Part shown: piece by piece, positions 52,622 to 61,408 of the stretch
Numbering within the stretch: the first letter of the stretch is position 1
Layout: every line of letters starts with the position of its first letter
NCBI RefSeq assembly: GCF_029963765.1
Contig: NZ_JALBYU010000011.1
Coordinates: 62,001 to 126,000, forward strand
DNA: 64,000 nt
Direction of reading: 5' to 3'
Source of the DNA: Pseudomonas sp. UYIF39
Lineage (GTDB): Bacteria > Pseudomonadota > Gammaproteobacteria > Pseudomonadales > Pseudomonadaceae
Translations under genes and position numbers: made by a program
The notes under the pieces: generated by a model
The model's input: only the letters and a program-made list of their open reading frames with translations
Databases searched by the model: none
What the model was told of the DNA's origin: nothing

Positions 52622-53206
52622 ATGCTGGATTCACTTCTCGTTCCCACCGCAATCGTTGCCTTGGCCGAAATCGGCGACAAGACGCAACTGCTCGCGCTCA
52701 TTCTCGCCGCTCGCTTTCGTAAACCCTGGCCGATCATCGCCGGTATCGTCGCTGCAACCCTGGCCAACCACGCGGCCGCCGGCGCGGTAGGTGCCTGGGT
52801 CGGTAGTTTCTTCTCGAATGCGACGCTGCACTGGATCCTCGCCGCGAGCTTCACCGCGACCGCATTGTGGACCCTGGTGCCGGACAAGATGGATGACGAC
52901 GAAGCCAGCACCGCCCGCAAGTTCGGACCGTTCCTGACCACGCTGATCGCGTTTTTCCTTGCGGAGATGGGCGACAAGACTCAAGTCGCCACGGTGATGC
53001 TCGCGGCGCAATACCCGGAACTGTGGCTGGTGATCATCGGCACTACCGCCGGCATGCTGATTGCCAACGTGCCAGTGGTTTTGGCGGGTAACTTTGCCGC
53101 GGATAAATTGCCGCTCACCCTGATCCGTCGCCTGGCGGCGTCGGCGTTCTTCATCCTCGCCATTGTCGCGGTGTACAAGGCGATGCAGAGCAGCGGTTGG
53201 GTTTGA
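52622..53206 (+). CDS. TMEM165/GDT1 (UPF0016) family Mn2+ exporter
   Basis: The 194-residue membrane protein has six helices in two repeats, each with the cation-binding motif: EIGDKTQ (about residue 16) and EMGDKTQ (about residue 116). Family members export Mn2+ or exchange Ca2+/Mn2+ for H+. The manganese riboswitch in its leader strongly supports Mn2+ export. The ATG at 52622 follows AGGA; the open frame upstream lies inside the riboswitch. Confidence 0.93.
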   Translation: MLDSLLVPTAIVALAEIGDKTQLLALILAARFRKPWPIIAGIVAATLANHAAAGAVGAWVGSFFSNATLHWILAASFTATALWTLVPDKMDDDEASTARKFGPFLTTLIAFFLAEMGDKTQVATVMLAAQYPELWLVIIGTTAGMLIANVPVVLAGNFAADKLPLTLIRRLAASAFFILAIVAVYKAMQSSGWV

Positions 53207-53237
53207 CGCGGTAAGTCAGTGACTCCGCGTCATCGCT

Positions 53238-53260
53238 CATCGCGAGCAAGCTCGCTTGTA
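53238..53260. repeat. Single REP palindrome
   Basis: CATCGCGAGCAAGCTCGCT, a Pseudomonas REP core, lies between the convergent exporter and M48 protease genes. Confidence 0.65.
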
Positions 53261-53306
53261 TGTTTAGACTTGAAGGGGTGGCGTCAGCAGCCGCGCCACA
53301 TGACTA

Positions 53307-54125
53307 TCAGGACTTTCTGGCTTTCTCGTACAGCGGCATGACTTTCGGGATCGCCGCCTGCAACGAAGCAATACGACTCGACGACGCCGGGTGAGTGCTC
53401 ATGAACTCCGGCGACGAACCTTCCGAAACCTTGGTCATCTTGTTCCACAGGGTGATCGCGGCGTTCGGGTTGTAACCGGCGCGAGCGGCCAGTTCCAGGC
53501 CGATCAGGTCCGCCTCGTTTTCATTGGCGCGACTGTTGGGCAAGGTCATGCCGTAGTTGGCCACGGTATCCGCCAGCGCGAGGCTGTCCTGACCCAGACC
53601 AAGCAAGGCACCGGCGCCCTGCTTGGCCATTTCGATGCCGTAAGCCTTGGACATCGCTTCACGACCATGCTCGCGCAGGGCGTGGGCGATTTCGTGGCCC
53701 ATGATCGCGGCGATCTCATCGTCGGTCAGTTGCAGGGTGTCGATCAGCCCTGTGTAGAAAATGATCTTGCCGCCAGGCCCGCAGTTGGCGTTGAGCTCGT
53801 CGCTCTTGATCAGGTTGACTTCCCATTTCCATTGGGCCGAATCCGGACGGAAAACCGGCGCCTGGGCAATCAGCCGGTCGGCAATCGCCTGGACACGTTT
53901 GGCCTCGTTACTGGTCTTGTCCAGCACGCCTTTGGTGTTCGCCTCGCCGACAGTCTTTTGATAAGACTGGGCGTACATCTGGTTGACCTCGTCGGTCGAC
54001 AACATGCTGAACATGTACTGCTTGCGCTCAACGCCCACCGCACCACCGCTGGTGGTATTGACCGACTGACAACCGGCGAGCAGCAGACCTGCGCTCAGTG
54101 CACACAAAACCAATGTCTTGCTCAT
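53307..54125 (-). CDS. M48-family metalloprotease lipoprotein (LoiP/YcaL-like)
   Basis: This periplasm-facing zinc protease is probably anchored to the outer membrane and involved in protein quality control. The 272-residue product has a lipoprotein signal (LCALSAGLLLAGC), the zinc motif HEIAHALREH near residue 143, and the third ligand Glu in NENEADLIGLELAARAGY. The conserved STHPASSSRIASL follows. I chose the ATG at 54125, which has GGGAG 7 nt upstream and starts the signal peptide. Confidence 0.93.
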   Translation of the reverse strand: MSKTLVLCALSAGLLLAGCQSVNTTSGGAVGVERKQYMFSMLSTDEVNQMYAQSYQKTVGEANTKGVLDKTSNEAKRVQAIADRLIAQAPVFRPDSAQWKWEVNLIKSDELNANCGPGGKIIFYTGLIDTLQLTDDEIAAIMGHEIAHALREHGREAMSKAYGIEMAKQGAGALLGLGQDSLALADTVANYGMTLPNSRANENEADLIGLELAARAGYNPNAAITLWNKMTKVSEGSSPEFMSTHPASSSRIASLQAAIPKVMPLYEKARKS

Positions 54126-54322
54126 CAAAAAACTCCCTGAAAACATGCGGCGTATCCTAGGCGGTGAATTGTATCGGCGCCAGATACAACGGACGTGTAG
54201 CACACACTAATTCATTTACGACATCAAACATTCCAAAACAGCCAATTCGCCAAACCCCGCTCATGACCATCGACACCCCGCCGATACAGCACCGCAGACG
54301 TCCTCTTGCGTGCGGAGCACCA

Positions 54323-56464
54323 ATGAAATTCAAGTCGATCCAGTTTTCCGTGGCGGCCCTCGCCGGCGCCATCGTTCTTAGTGTCGTGGCAGCCCTGGTG
54401 CTGTACGCGTTGTTTTCCGGCGCACGGACACAGGACATGGTCCAGCAGCGGACCCAGGCACAATTCGAGCAAGTCATCGAACAACGCCTGACGTCACTGG
54501 CGCAAACCCAGGTCAGCCAGATCCAGCGCGAGCTCGAAGCGCCACTGTTGATTGCCGGCGGACTGGTGCGAGTCAATGCATTGATCGGCACCCCGGGCGC
54601 CGATGGCCAGCCACAGTTGAACCTGAACCGTGAGCAATTGATCAGTCTGATCAAGGAAAACGTCACCCAGAACCCGAAAATTCTCGGCACCTACATCGGC
54701 TGGGAAAAAAACGCCCTCGATCACAACGACGCGGCCTACGTCGACACCAAGGTTGTCGGCATCGACGCCAGCAACGGGCGCTTCCTGCCATGGTGGTTCC
54801 GTAACGAAGACGGCAGCCTGGGCCTGGACAAACTGGTGGACGTCGACGACCAGAAAACCCTGTCCACCGGCGTTCGCGCCAGCGAGTACTACCTGTGCTC
54901 GAAAGAAACCAAAAAATCCTGCGTGATCGATCCGGCGCCCTACAAGGTTGGCGACAAGATCGTCATGCTCGCCTCCTTTATAGAACCGATCATGCTCAAT
55001 GGCGCCTTCCAGGGCATCGTCGGCGCCGACCTCTCAGTGAACTTCATCCAGGAAATGCTCCTTGGGGCGAATCAGAAGCTGTACAGCGGCGCTGGTGAAA
55101 TGGCCCTGATTGGCGGCAACAGCCGGATCGTTGCCTACACCAAGGACCCAAGCAAATTCGGCGAGAAGGTCAGCGACATCCTCGACAGCCAGCAGATCGC
55201 CAACATGGCCAATCTCAAGCGCGGCGAAGTCACCTACACCGTCGACAAGGCCCAGGGCCGGATCGAGTTGTACCTGCCGTTCGGTATTGGCCAGACCGAC
55301 GCCCGCTGGACCCTCATGCTGCAACTGCCGCTGAACGCGGTGATGGCCGACCTGCAAAAGCTTCAGGGTGATCTGGACGCCCAGCGCAAGTCCGACACCT
55401 TCGGCATGGCCATGGTCGGCTTGTTGATTGCCGGTATCGGCTTGCTGGTGATCTGGCTGGTGGGCCACGGCATTGCCCGGCCGCTGAAGCAGATGGTTGC
55501 CATGCTCGACGACATCGCTCAGGGCGAAGGTGACCTGACTCGACGCCTGACCAGCGACCGCGCCGACGAATTGGGCTCGATCGCCAAAGGCTTCAACACC
55601 TTCCTGGCCAAGTTGCAGGTGATGATCACCCAGGTGGTGACTTCGGTGCAGAGCGTCAGCGACTCGTCGGAACATACCGCCGACATCGCCATCCGCACCA
55701 ACATCGGCGTGCACAAGCAAATGGCCGAGATCGATCAAGTGGCCACGGCGGTGCATGAGATGACTGCCACCGCCCAGGACGTGGCGCGCAACGCGACCCA
55801 GGCTGCGCAAGCTGCCAGCCATGCGGATCAGGCAGCAGCGCAGGGCATGCAAATCGTGCGGGACACGTCGAACTCGATTGGCGTGCTGGCGATAGAAATC
55901 GGCAAGGCTGTCGGCGTGGTGCAAACCTTGGCCAAGGACAGCGAGAACATCAACGCGATCCTGACGGCCATTCGCGGGATCGCCGAACAGACCAACCTGC
56001 TGGCCTTGAACGCGGCCATCGAAGCGGCCCGCGCCGGCGAACAGGGACGCGGTTTTGCGGTGGTAGCCGATGAAGTGCGCAACCTGGCGCAGAAGACTCA
56101 GAAAGCCACTGAAGAAATTCAGACCATGATTCAGCAACTGCAACAAGGCACGCGCGATGTGGTGCGGGTAATGGAGGACAGTCAGAGCCGCACCGATGAA
56201 AGCGTGCAGCACGCGGCGAAAGCGGCCGAGGCACTGGAGACGATTACGCAGGCGGTGTCGGTGATCAACGACATGAACACCCAGATTGCCAGTGCGGCCG
56301 AGGAACAGAGTGCGGTGGCTGATGACATCAATCGGAACGTGATCAACATCGGGCAAGTGGCCAATGAAGTGGCGGGCGGAGCGGATGAGTCGAGTGCGGC
56401 GAGTGCGGATCTGACCAAGCTGGCTGAGCAGCAGCGGCGGTTGATCAATCAATTCAAGGTTTAG
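54323..56464 (+). CDS. Methyl-accepting chemotaxis protein with dCache-type sensor
   Basis: The 713-residue chemoreceptor has a first membrane helix (about 9-31), a large periplasmic double-Cache-like sensor (about 35-370), and a second helix (about 398-420). A HAMP domain (ARPLKQMVAMLDDIAQGEGDLTRRL) and a signalling domain follow; the hairpin tip is IAEQTNLLALNAAIEAARAGEQGRGFAVVADEVRNLAQ. The sensor contains YYLCSKETKKSCVIDPAPYK; the ligand is unknown. ATG at 54323 has GGAG 6 nt upstream. It is a single gene with no C-terminal CheB/R pentapeptide. Confidence 0.94.
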   Translation: MKFKSIQFSVAALAGAIVLSVVAALVLYALFSGARTQDMVQQRTQAQFEQVIEQRLTSLAQTQVSQIQRELEAPLLIAGGLVRVNALIGTPGADGQPQLNLNREQLISLIKENVTQNPKILGTYIGWEKNALDHNDAAYVDTKVVGIDASNGRFLPWWFRNEDGSLGLDKLVDVDDQKTLSTGVRASEYYLCSKETKKSCVIDPAPYKVGDKIVMLASFIEPIMLNGAFQGIVGADLSVNFIQEMLLGANQKLYSGAGEMALIGGNSRIVAYTKDPSKFGEKVSDILDSQQIANMANLKRGEVTYTVDKAQGRIELYLPFGIGQTDARWTLMLQLPLNAVMADLQKLQGDLDAQRKSDTFGMAMVGLLIAGIGLLVIWLVGHGIARPLKQMVAMLDDIAQGEGDLTRRLTSDRADELGSIAKGFNTFLAKLQVMITQVVTSVQSVSDSSEHTADIAIRTNIGVHKQMAEIDQVATAVHEMTATAQDVARNATQAAQAASHADQAAAQGMQIVRDTSNSIGVLAIEIGKAVGVVQTLAKDSENINAILTAIRGIAEQTNLLALNAAIEAARAGEQGRGFAVVADEVRNLAQKTQKATEEIQTMIQQLQQGTRDVVRVMEDSQSRTDESVQHAAKAAEALETITQAVSVINDMNTQIASAAEEQSAVADDINRNVINIGQVANEVAGGADESSAASADLTKLAEQQRRLINQFKV

Positions 56465-56469
56465 GGTTC

Positions 56470-56507
56470 AATGATCGCTTCCACGCTCTGCGTGGGAACG
56501 ATCATTG
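56470..56507. repeat. REP-like palindrome
   Basis: AATGATCGCTTCCACGC and GCGTGGGAACGATCATT form a near-perfect inverted repeat around a short loop, between convergent genes. It may also serve as a terminator. Confidence 0.75.
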
Positions 56508-56512
56508 AGAGG

Positions 56513-57136
56513 TTAGCCGGGGGTCAGACACTCCGGCCCATTGAGCTTCGGATCGTTCACCAGATTCGCCAACACCCGCTCGCGCAACGCTGCGGGCTCA
56601 CTGGCGAGTAACGCTTGCAAGGCATGCAACGGAGTCTCTGGATTGAGCCACGCCTCCTGCCCCGCCGCATCGAGAATCAGCGGCCGACGCTGACTCGCCG
56701 CCGGCTGAGTGATCACCGCCGTACTCAGCCACACCTGCTCCTGCACCGGATACGCTTCCCAAATCGCCGCAAAAAACAGCGTCGAGCCCTGTCCCGGCGT
56801 CAGCCAGAACGGACGCTTGCGCTGCGTTCCGCGCCATTCATAAAAGCCGTTGGCCGGCAGCAGGCAACGGCGTTCGCGCAGGGCCTGGCGAAACATCGGT
56901 TGCTCAGCGACGGTTTCGGCCCGGGCATGGGCTGGCGTACGGGACAAATCGGTCAGCCACGGCGGCGTCAAACCCCAACGCGCGCGGGCCAACTCGCGCT
57001 GGCCGTCAACACCCGCGCGCAGCATCAACACCGAATCGTTGGGGGAAATATTCCATTGGGCCTGCTGATCGGCGGGGAAGCCAGGCAGGGCCGCGAAGGC
57101 GGGGTTCCAGCGAAACAGGGCATAACGTCCACACAT
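56513..57136 (-). CDS. YedK/HMCES-family SOS-response-associated DNA-protein cross-linker
   Basis: SRAP proteins form a covalent thiazolidine link to abasic sites in single-stranded DNA and so protect them. The 207-residue protein starts MCGRYALF; Cys2 is the reactive residue after Met removal. ARAETVAEQPMFRQALRERRCLLPANGFYEW carries the conserved Asn and Glu. The catalytic His expected in a ..TxAxN..HxRMP-like motif is not obvious: the region reads ITQPAASQRRPLIL, a possible variation. Confidence 0.88.
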   Translation of the reverse strand: MCGRYALFRWNPAFAALPGFPADQQAQWNISPNDSVLMLRAGVDGQRELARARWGLTPPWLTDLSRTPAHARAETVAEQPMFRQALRERRCLLPANGFYEWRGTQRKRPFWLTPGQGSTLFFAAIWEAYPVQEQVWLSTAVITQPAASQRRPLILDAAGQEAWLNPETPLHALQALLASEPAALRERVLANLVNDPKLNGPECLTPG

Positions 57137-57171
57137 GGGGCAACACGACTCTTGATAAAACGAACGTCAGC

Positions 57172-57432
57172 CTAACAGACCAGCGTACCGGGAAAACTTT
57201 CCGGTTCATCGCCGGGCAGTGGCAGCGCGGCATTGTACGCGGTGATCAACTCCCGGGCGTACTCGGCCTCGTCGTTATCGACTGACAGGCCCAGCAGGCC
57301 AAAGATCGGCAACTCGCCGCTGCCACCGAGCAAATCGCGGCCCACCAAATGGGCCTCTATGCCCTCGCTGGCCAACATGCTTTGCAGCAACTCACCTTCC
57401 ATGAGGTTTTCCGGCTCGTAGATTCGCTGCAT
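57172..57432 (-). CDS. DUF2007-domain putative signal-transducing protein
   Basis: The 86-residue soluble protein begins MQRIYEPENLMEGELLQSMLASEGIEAHLVGRD, the DUF2007 pattern. Its function is unknown. It is 12 bp downstream of the cysteine-rich gene, with which it forms a two-gene unit ahead of yedK. Confidence 0.88.
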   Translation of the reverse strand: MQRIYEPENLMEGELLQSMLASEGIEAHLVGRDLLGGSGELPIFGLLGLSVDNDEAEYARELITAYNAALPLPGDEPESFPGTLVC

Positions 57433-57444
57433 GGGGTGCCCCTT

Positions 57445-57627
57445 TCATTCGTTTTCGCTATGAACTTCGAGCAACCATTCGTGACCGTCAGTCTGCAGAA
57501 CAAACGTGATGGGGCGACAACACACCGGACAGTCTTCGATATAGGTCTGATCGCCACCGGACAAGTCCAGAACGGCCTCAGCCTCTTCACCACAATACGG
57601 ACATTCGTAGCGCTCGGTTTCCAGCAT
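57445..57627 (-). CDS. CPXCG-motif cysteine-rich small protein
   Basis: The 60-residue protein has two Cys pairs (CPYCGEE and CPVCCRP) that should bind one zinc. It is widespread in gammaproteobacteria with unknown function. It is the first gene of the pair with DUF2007. Confidence 0.9.
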   Translation of the reverse strand: MLETERYECPYCGEEAEAVLDLSGGDQTYIEDCPVCCRPITFVLQTDGHEWLLEVHSENE

Positions 57628-57766
57628 CGCGGTCTCCCAGGTGACTTGTGCGTATAATCGCCGGTCTATTTGCAGGGCTATTTTTGTCTGGCTAACTTTT
57701 CAGACCGTGCCCCGTTGGTTTTCGATCAAAACCTTTACTTACCCTAGCCGTTTCTAACAAGAGAGC

Positions 57767-58933
57767 ATGATGGGCGAATTCGATGCCATCCGACCTTACA
57801 ATGACAGCGAAGTCCCGGCAGTGCTGGACCGGCTGCTCGGCGACAAGGCGTTTCTAGATATCCTCATCCACTTCCGCTTCCCGCGTTTTGCCGGTGCTTT
57901 CGGCTGGATGCTCAAACCTCTTATAGCTCATCGGCTGCGCCGTGAGTTCGCTGACGTCACGTCGGTGGCCACGTTGCAGGATAAAGTCGAGATGTACGTC
58001 GACCACACCATTGAGCGAGCCACGGACGGGGTGACGTACACCGGCGTCGAGCAGTTCAAGTCCGGCAGCGCCTACCTGTTCATTGCCAACCACCGCGACA
58101 TCGTGATGGACCCGGCCTTCGTCAACTATGCCGTGTACCACGCCGGCTTGCCGACACCGCGCATCGCGATCGGCGACAACCTGCTGCAAAAGCCCTTCGT
58201 CAGCGATCTGATGCGCCTGAACAAGAGCTTCATCGTGCACCGTTCGATCACCGGTCGCCGCGAGAAGATGGCGGCGTATCAGCTGCTGTCGGCCTACATC
58301 AACCACTCGATCCGCAAGGATTGCGCCTCGATCTGGATCGCCCAGGCCGAAGGCCGGGCCAAGGACGGCGACGACCGCACCGAGTCGGCAATCCTGAAAA
58401 TGTTCCACATGAGCCGCAAGGACGAGCCGTTCGGCGAAGTCATTCAGTCGTTGAACCTCACTCCGGTGTCGATCAGCTACGAATATGACCCGTGCGATCA
58501 AGCCAAGGCCCGCGAACTCTTCATCCGCGCCACCACCGGCAGCTACACCAAAGTGCCGGGCGAGGACGATGTGAGCATCGCCAAGGGCATCACCGGCTAC
58601 AAGGGCCGCGTGCATGTGAACTTCGCCTCGCCGATCACCGAGCTGTTCGACGACACCAAGCAATTGGCGATCGAGATGGACCGGCAGATCCTCGGCGGCT
58701 ACCGCCTGTTCCCGGTGCACTACCTCGCTTACGCCCAGTGGAAAGACGCCGACCCGCAATTGCAGGTGCCGAAAGCCGCCGAGGTGTTTGCGGCCGACGA
58801 ACTGGCCAAGGCTAAGGAGCAATGGCAACAGCGTCTGGACGCGTGCCCCGAGGAGCATCGTCCGTTCATGGTGCTGCAATACGCGACGCCGGTGCGCAAT
58901 CAGTACCGTGTGAAAGCGGGATTGCCGCTGTAA
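57767..58933 (+). CDS. 1-acyl-glycerol-3-phosphate acyltransferase-like protein
   Basis: PlsC-type acyltransferase of 388 residues. The catalytic NHxxxxD motif is seen as ANHRDIVMDPAF near residue 107, and the substrate-binding segment as WIAQAEGRAKDG near residue 190. It is longer than classical PlsC and resembles the large cytoplasmic acyltransferases of Pseudomonas; the exact acceptor is unknown. Two adjacent ATGs leave the start uncertain by one codon. Confidence 0.87.
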   Translation: MMGEFDAIRPYNDSEVPAVLDRLLGDKAFLDILIHFRFPRFAGAFGWMLKPLIAHRLRREFADVTSVATLQDKVEMYVDHTIERATDGVTYTGVEQFKSGSAYLFIANHRDIVMDPAFVNYAVYHAGLPTPRIAIGDNLLQKPFVSDLMRLNKSFIVHRSITGRREKMAAYQLLSAYINHSIRKDCASIWIAQAEGRAKDGDDRTESAILKMFHMSRKDEPFGEVIQSLNLTPVSISYEYDPCDQAKARELFIRATTGSYTKVPGEDDVSIAKGITGYKGRVHVNFASPITELFDDTKQLAIEMDRQILGGYRLFPVHYLAYAQWKDADPQLQVPKAAEVFAADELAKAKEQWQQRLDACPEEHRPFMVLQYATPVRNQYRVKAGLPL

Positions 58934-58953
58934 CGTTTTTGGCTGGATACGAC

Positions 58954-58978
58954 AACGGCGCTCTCGGGCGCCGTTTTC
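58954..58978 (+). terminator. Intrinsic terminator of the acyltransferase gene
   Basis: AACGGCGC-TCTCG-GGCGCCGTT forms an 8-bp stem followed by a short T-run, 20 bp beyond the stop. Confidence 0.75.
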
Positions 58979-58997
58979 ATTGTTGCGTATTTTGCTG

Positions 58998-59282
58998 TCA
59001 GAAGCGTGTACTGATCCACGACACCAGCAGCGCCAATCCCAGGCAGGCAAAACCGAATCGATAGAAAAACCGGTTCATGCGCAAGGTCGCGCCGTCCAGC
59101 ATCAACGTCGGGCCATCGATACGACGGCTCTGGCTTTGCGCTTCGAGAACGGCCAGCGCGCGCTGTTCGCGGCGACGAGTGGCATGCAGCAACCAGCCGC
59201 CCGGAAAGGCAAACAACAAGGCCAACAGGTTGATCAACTTGGCGGGATGGTTGGTAAACAGCGAAATCAAATGCAACGACAT
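58998..59282 (-). CDS. Small membrane protein, unknown function
   Basis: The 94-residue protein has two predicted membrane segments: about 12-31 (HPAKLINLLALLFAFPGGWL) and about 71-91 (FFYRFGFACLGLALLVSWIS). A basic linker lies between them (HATRRREQRALAVLEAQSQ). No family is recognised. I chose the ATG at 59282, giving MSLHLISLFTNH; the longer frame runs through a REPIN. Confidence 0.65.
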   Translation of the reverse strand: MSLHLISLFTNHPAKLINLLALLFAFPGGWLLHATRRREQRALAVLEAQSQSRRIDGPTLMLDGATLRMNRFFYRFGFACLGLALLVSWISTRF

Positions 59283-59467
59283 CACGAACCTCAGCAAAAC
59301 AGGTGGCAGACGCCGAACCGACGACCGCGGCGCGAAGTTTACCGAAAGCCTCGCCACCTGCCCTTGCTTTCCGACAAATAACGAATCATTTGACCAATCC
59401 CTGCCCTGTGTCACGGCGCCGTCATCTGCATACGCCAGTCTGGCGCCCCCTGACACCGCAGATCCCT

Positions 59468-59556
59468 TGTGGGAGCGAGCTTGCTCGCGATGGCGGTGTG
59501 TCAGCTGCATTGATGTTGACTGATACTCCGCATTCGCGAGCAAGCTCGCTCCCACA
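59468..59556. repeat. REPIN (two inverted REP units)
   Basis: TGTGGGAGCGAGCTTGCTCGCGAT and its inverted partner ATTCGCGAGCAAGCTCGCTCCCACA flank a spacer of about 40 bp. Together with flanking sequence it fills the gap between two minus-strand genes. Confidence 0.85.
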
Positions 59557-59594
59557 GTTGTTCAGTGCAGGTCCGTAGGAAATCGACAGGCATG

Positions 59595-59631
59595 AAAAAA
59601 CCCGGGACCATCACTGGCACCGGGCTTTTTT
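59595..59631 (-). terminator. Intrinsic terminator of the yajG-like gene
   Basis: On the minus strand CCCGGTGCCA and TGGTCCCGGG pair around GTGA and are followed by T6, 16 bp beyond the stop. Confidence 0.85.
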
Positions 59632-59646
59632 GAATCCAGCGAACGC

Positions 59647-60231
59647 TTACTCGCCGAGAATCTGACCAATCGTCGGATCCTTGAACAGACGCGTCAACGC
59701 ATCGCTCAACACATCGCTGACCAGCTTGGTATTGGTTTCCTGATTCGGCGCCATACCAAAACGCTGATCCAGGGACGCACCATAACGACCGCTGTAACGA
59801 CGATTGGCATTCTGCACATCGGAGCGGAACGTCGCGCCAATGGTGGCCTCAGTTACATACATGCCTTCTTTAGGCGACTGATACTTCAGCTCGGCCAGGG
59901 TCACGGTCAACTGCGGAGCGTTCAGCGCATTGGAGGTTGGGGTGAAGCCCAACAACCGCACGGCCGCTTCGGCCTGAGCCTGCAACTTCGGCAGAATCTG
60001 CGCGCCCTGCACGGTGATCGCGCTGGTCTCAGGGTACAGGCCACCACGGGTGCCCAGAGTCGGCGACGGACGACCGTCCACCACACGAACCACCACCGGC
60101 TGACCATGGCCGACCGGCGCCAGCTGAGCCGTCAGCTTGGGTTCCGGATTCAGTTGTTGCGGGCTGTGGGCGCAGCCGACCAGGGTCAAACTGGTCACAG
60201 TGATCAAACCGAACAACAGGCGTTGCAACAT
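59647..60231 (-). CDS. YajG-family lipoprotein
   Basis: The 194-residue protein has a lipoprotein signal (ITVTSLTLVGC) and the YajG-type fold with VVRVVDGRPSPTLGTRGGLYPETSAIT, ending DVLSDALTRLFKDPTIGQILGE. It is probably an outer-membrane lipoprotein; the role is unknown, though YajG neighbours peptidoglycan-recycling genes in E. coli. The ATG at 60231 starts the signal peptide. Confidence 0.88.
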   Translation of the reverse strand: MLQRLLFGLITVTSLTLVGCAHSPQQLNPEPKLTAQLAPVGHGQPVVVRVVDGRPSPTLGTRGGLYPETSAITVQGAQILPKLQAQAEAAVRLLGFTPTSNALNAPQLTVTLAELKYQSPKEGMYVTEATIGATFRSDVQNANRRYSGRYGASLDQRFGMAPNQETNTKLVSDVLSDALTRLFKDPTIGQILGE

Positions 60232-60434
60232 GCGCTTCTCTCCAGAATCAGGCACTAAGGCCCGCAGTATAGCGGTGCGCCACTGCGGCTAACTAGAGCC
60301 CTGCAGTGATTACTGAAATGTCTGACAAACCCTTGGGAGCCGGGTTCCTGTCACATAGATGTCACCGCCCATACACTTGCTCGTCACGGCTCGCTGGCAA
60401 CCTTTACAGCAGTCACCCTACGAGGTACTTCGCC

Positions 60435-60668
60435 ATGCGCTATCTCATCTCGCTATTCACTCCGCGCCCTCTGCATCGCTGCTTCGCCCTGCTCGACCGC
60501 AACGGCCATTGCCAGGCATTCAAACAGTGCAGCCTCCAGCCGATGGGCGATGGCTGGGTCGAAATCGAGGAAATCCGGCTCAACTGGTTACACCATCCCC
60601 TGCCCCCTAGCGCCCGTGTCAACCAGCGCCAGCCACGTGCGCAAGCTCAACACCTGTTGGCCACCTGA
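60435..60668 (+). CDS. Conserved small hypothetical protein
   Basis: The 77-residue product starts MRYLISLFTPRPLHRCFALLDRNGHCQAFKQCS and contains WVEIEEIRLNWL. It has coding-like codon use and GAGG upstream of the ATG. No domain is recognised. Confidence 0.6.
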   Translation: MRYLISLFTPRPLHRCFALLDRNGHCQAFKQCSLQPMGDGWVEIEEIRLNWLHHPLPPSARVNQRQPRAQAQHLLAT

Positions 60669-61408
60669 CCGAACACCTAATAAAAGTCATTAAACACGAC
60701 CATTTCCCTGCGTTTCTTCGCTACAATCTCCCCCCGATTATAAGGACGTCTCCTGATCGGGCCTCGCAGCATCGTCAATGCGCTTGTATTGACACCCCGC
60801 ACCGCCCTACAGAGAGCCGCCCACACAGATCGAGTGAAGCTGGCGCGCTTGCTGTTCCTTGAGCAAAACCCCCACTTTTCGCGAATCTGCAGAGCTGTCA
60901 TTACGCTCGGTCACTGAGCTGTTTGCCCGTTTTGCCTGTCATGTATCCCATGGCGGCAATCCATCCGGGCACGGTGCCAGGCTGGGGCAGCCCTTTTTTG
61001 AGGTTCACGTCTTCAAAAGAGCGTGAAAAAAACGGGTTTTCACAACTTCACAAGAGTGTGGCGAGCAAATGAATAGTTTTGCGTCTGAATATGCACCATT
61101 AGCGTCTGAAACAGCCCAACGACACAGGACCGAGTACACCTCGAACACCGGAGCCTGAAGCCTGTCCCCTACGGATTTGGTTGCACAAACGGATGTATCG
61201 ACCATAAGTCGAATTGCCAGCCGCGCGTTGAAGTGAGTTCATGTAACTCTTTTAGACCCGGCCGGTAGCGTCCGTCGAAGTTGCGAAAAATTGCGAAGAT
61301 TCGGACATGGCGATACTGCCATGGGTACCTGGGGCATCACTGACACGCCCCTGAACGCCTGGCAGCCATGCCGACAATTTGGTGCTGCAGATTTTGGAGA
61401 CGCGTTAA
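60669..61408 (+). promoter_or_regulatory. Long (740-bp) leader/intergenic region before mqo
   Basis: No ordinary gene is evident. The left half contains an AT-rich palindrome-poor stretch. The right half, from about 61000, looks like a long 5' leader: it contains two short ORFs (61069-61158 and 61307-61354) and a direct repeat GCGTCTGAA (61079 and 61102 area). Such length ahead of a central-metabolism gene suggests RNA-level control. Confidence 0.45.
61069..61158 (+). CDS. Possible 29-residue leader peptide upstream of mqo
   Basis: ATG preceded by GGCGAG encodes MNSFASEYAPLASETAQRHR and nine more residues. It is too short to judge by codon use. It may be a regulatory uORF or chance. Confidence 0.3.
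   Translation: MNSFASEYAPLASETAQRHRTEYTSNTGA

Noticed and set aside
60677..60901. 74-codon minus-strand frame upstream of mqo
   Set aside because: Poor codon use, no ribosome site, no recognisable domain.
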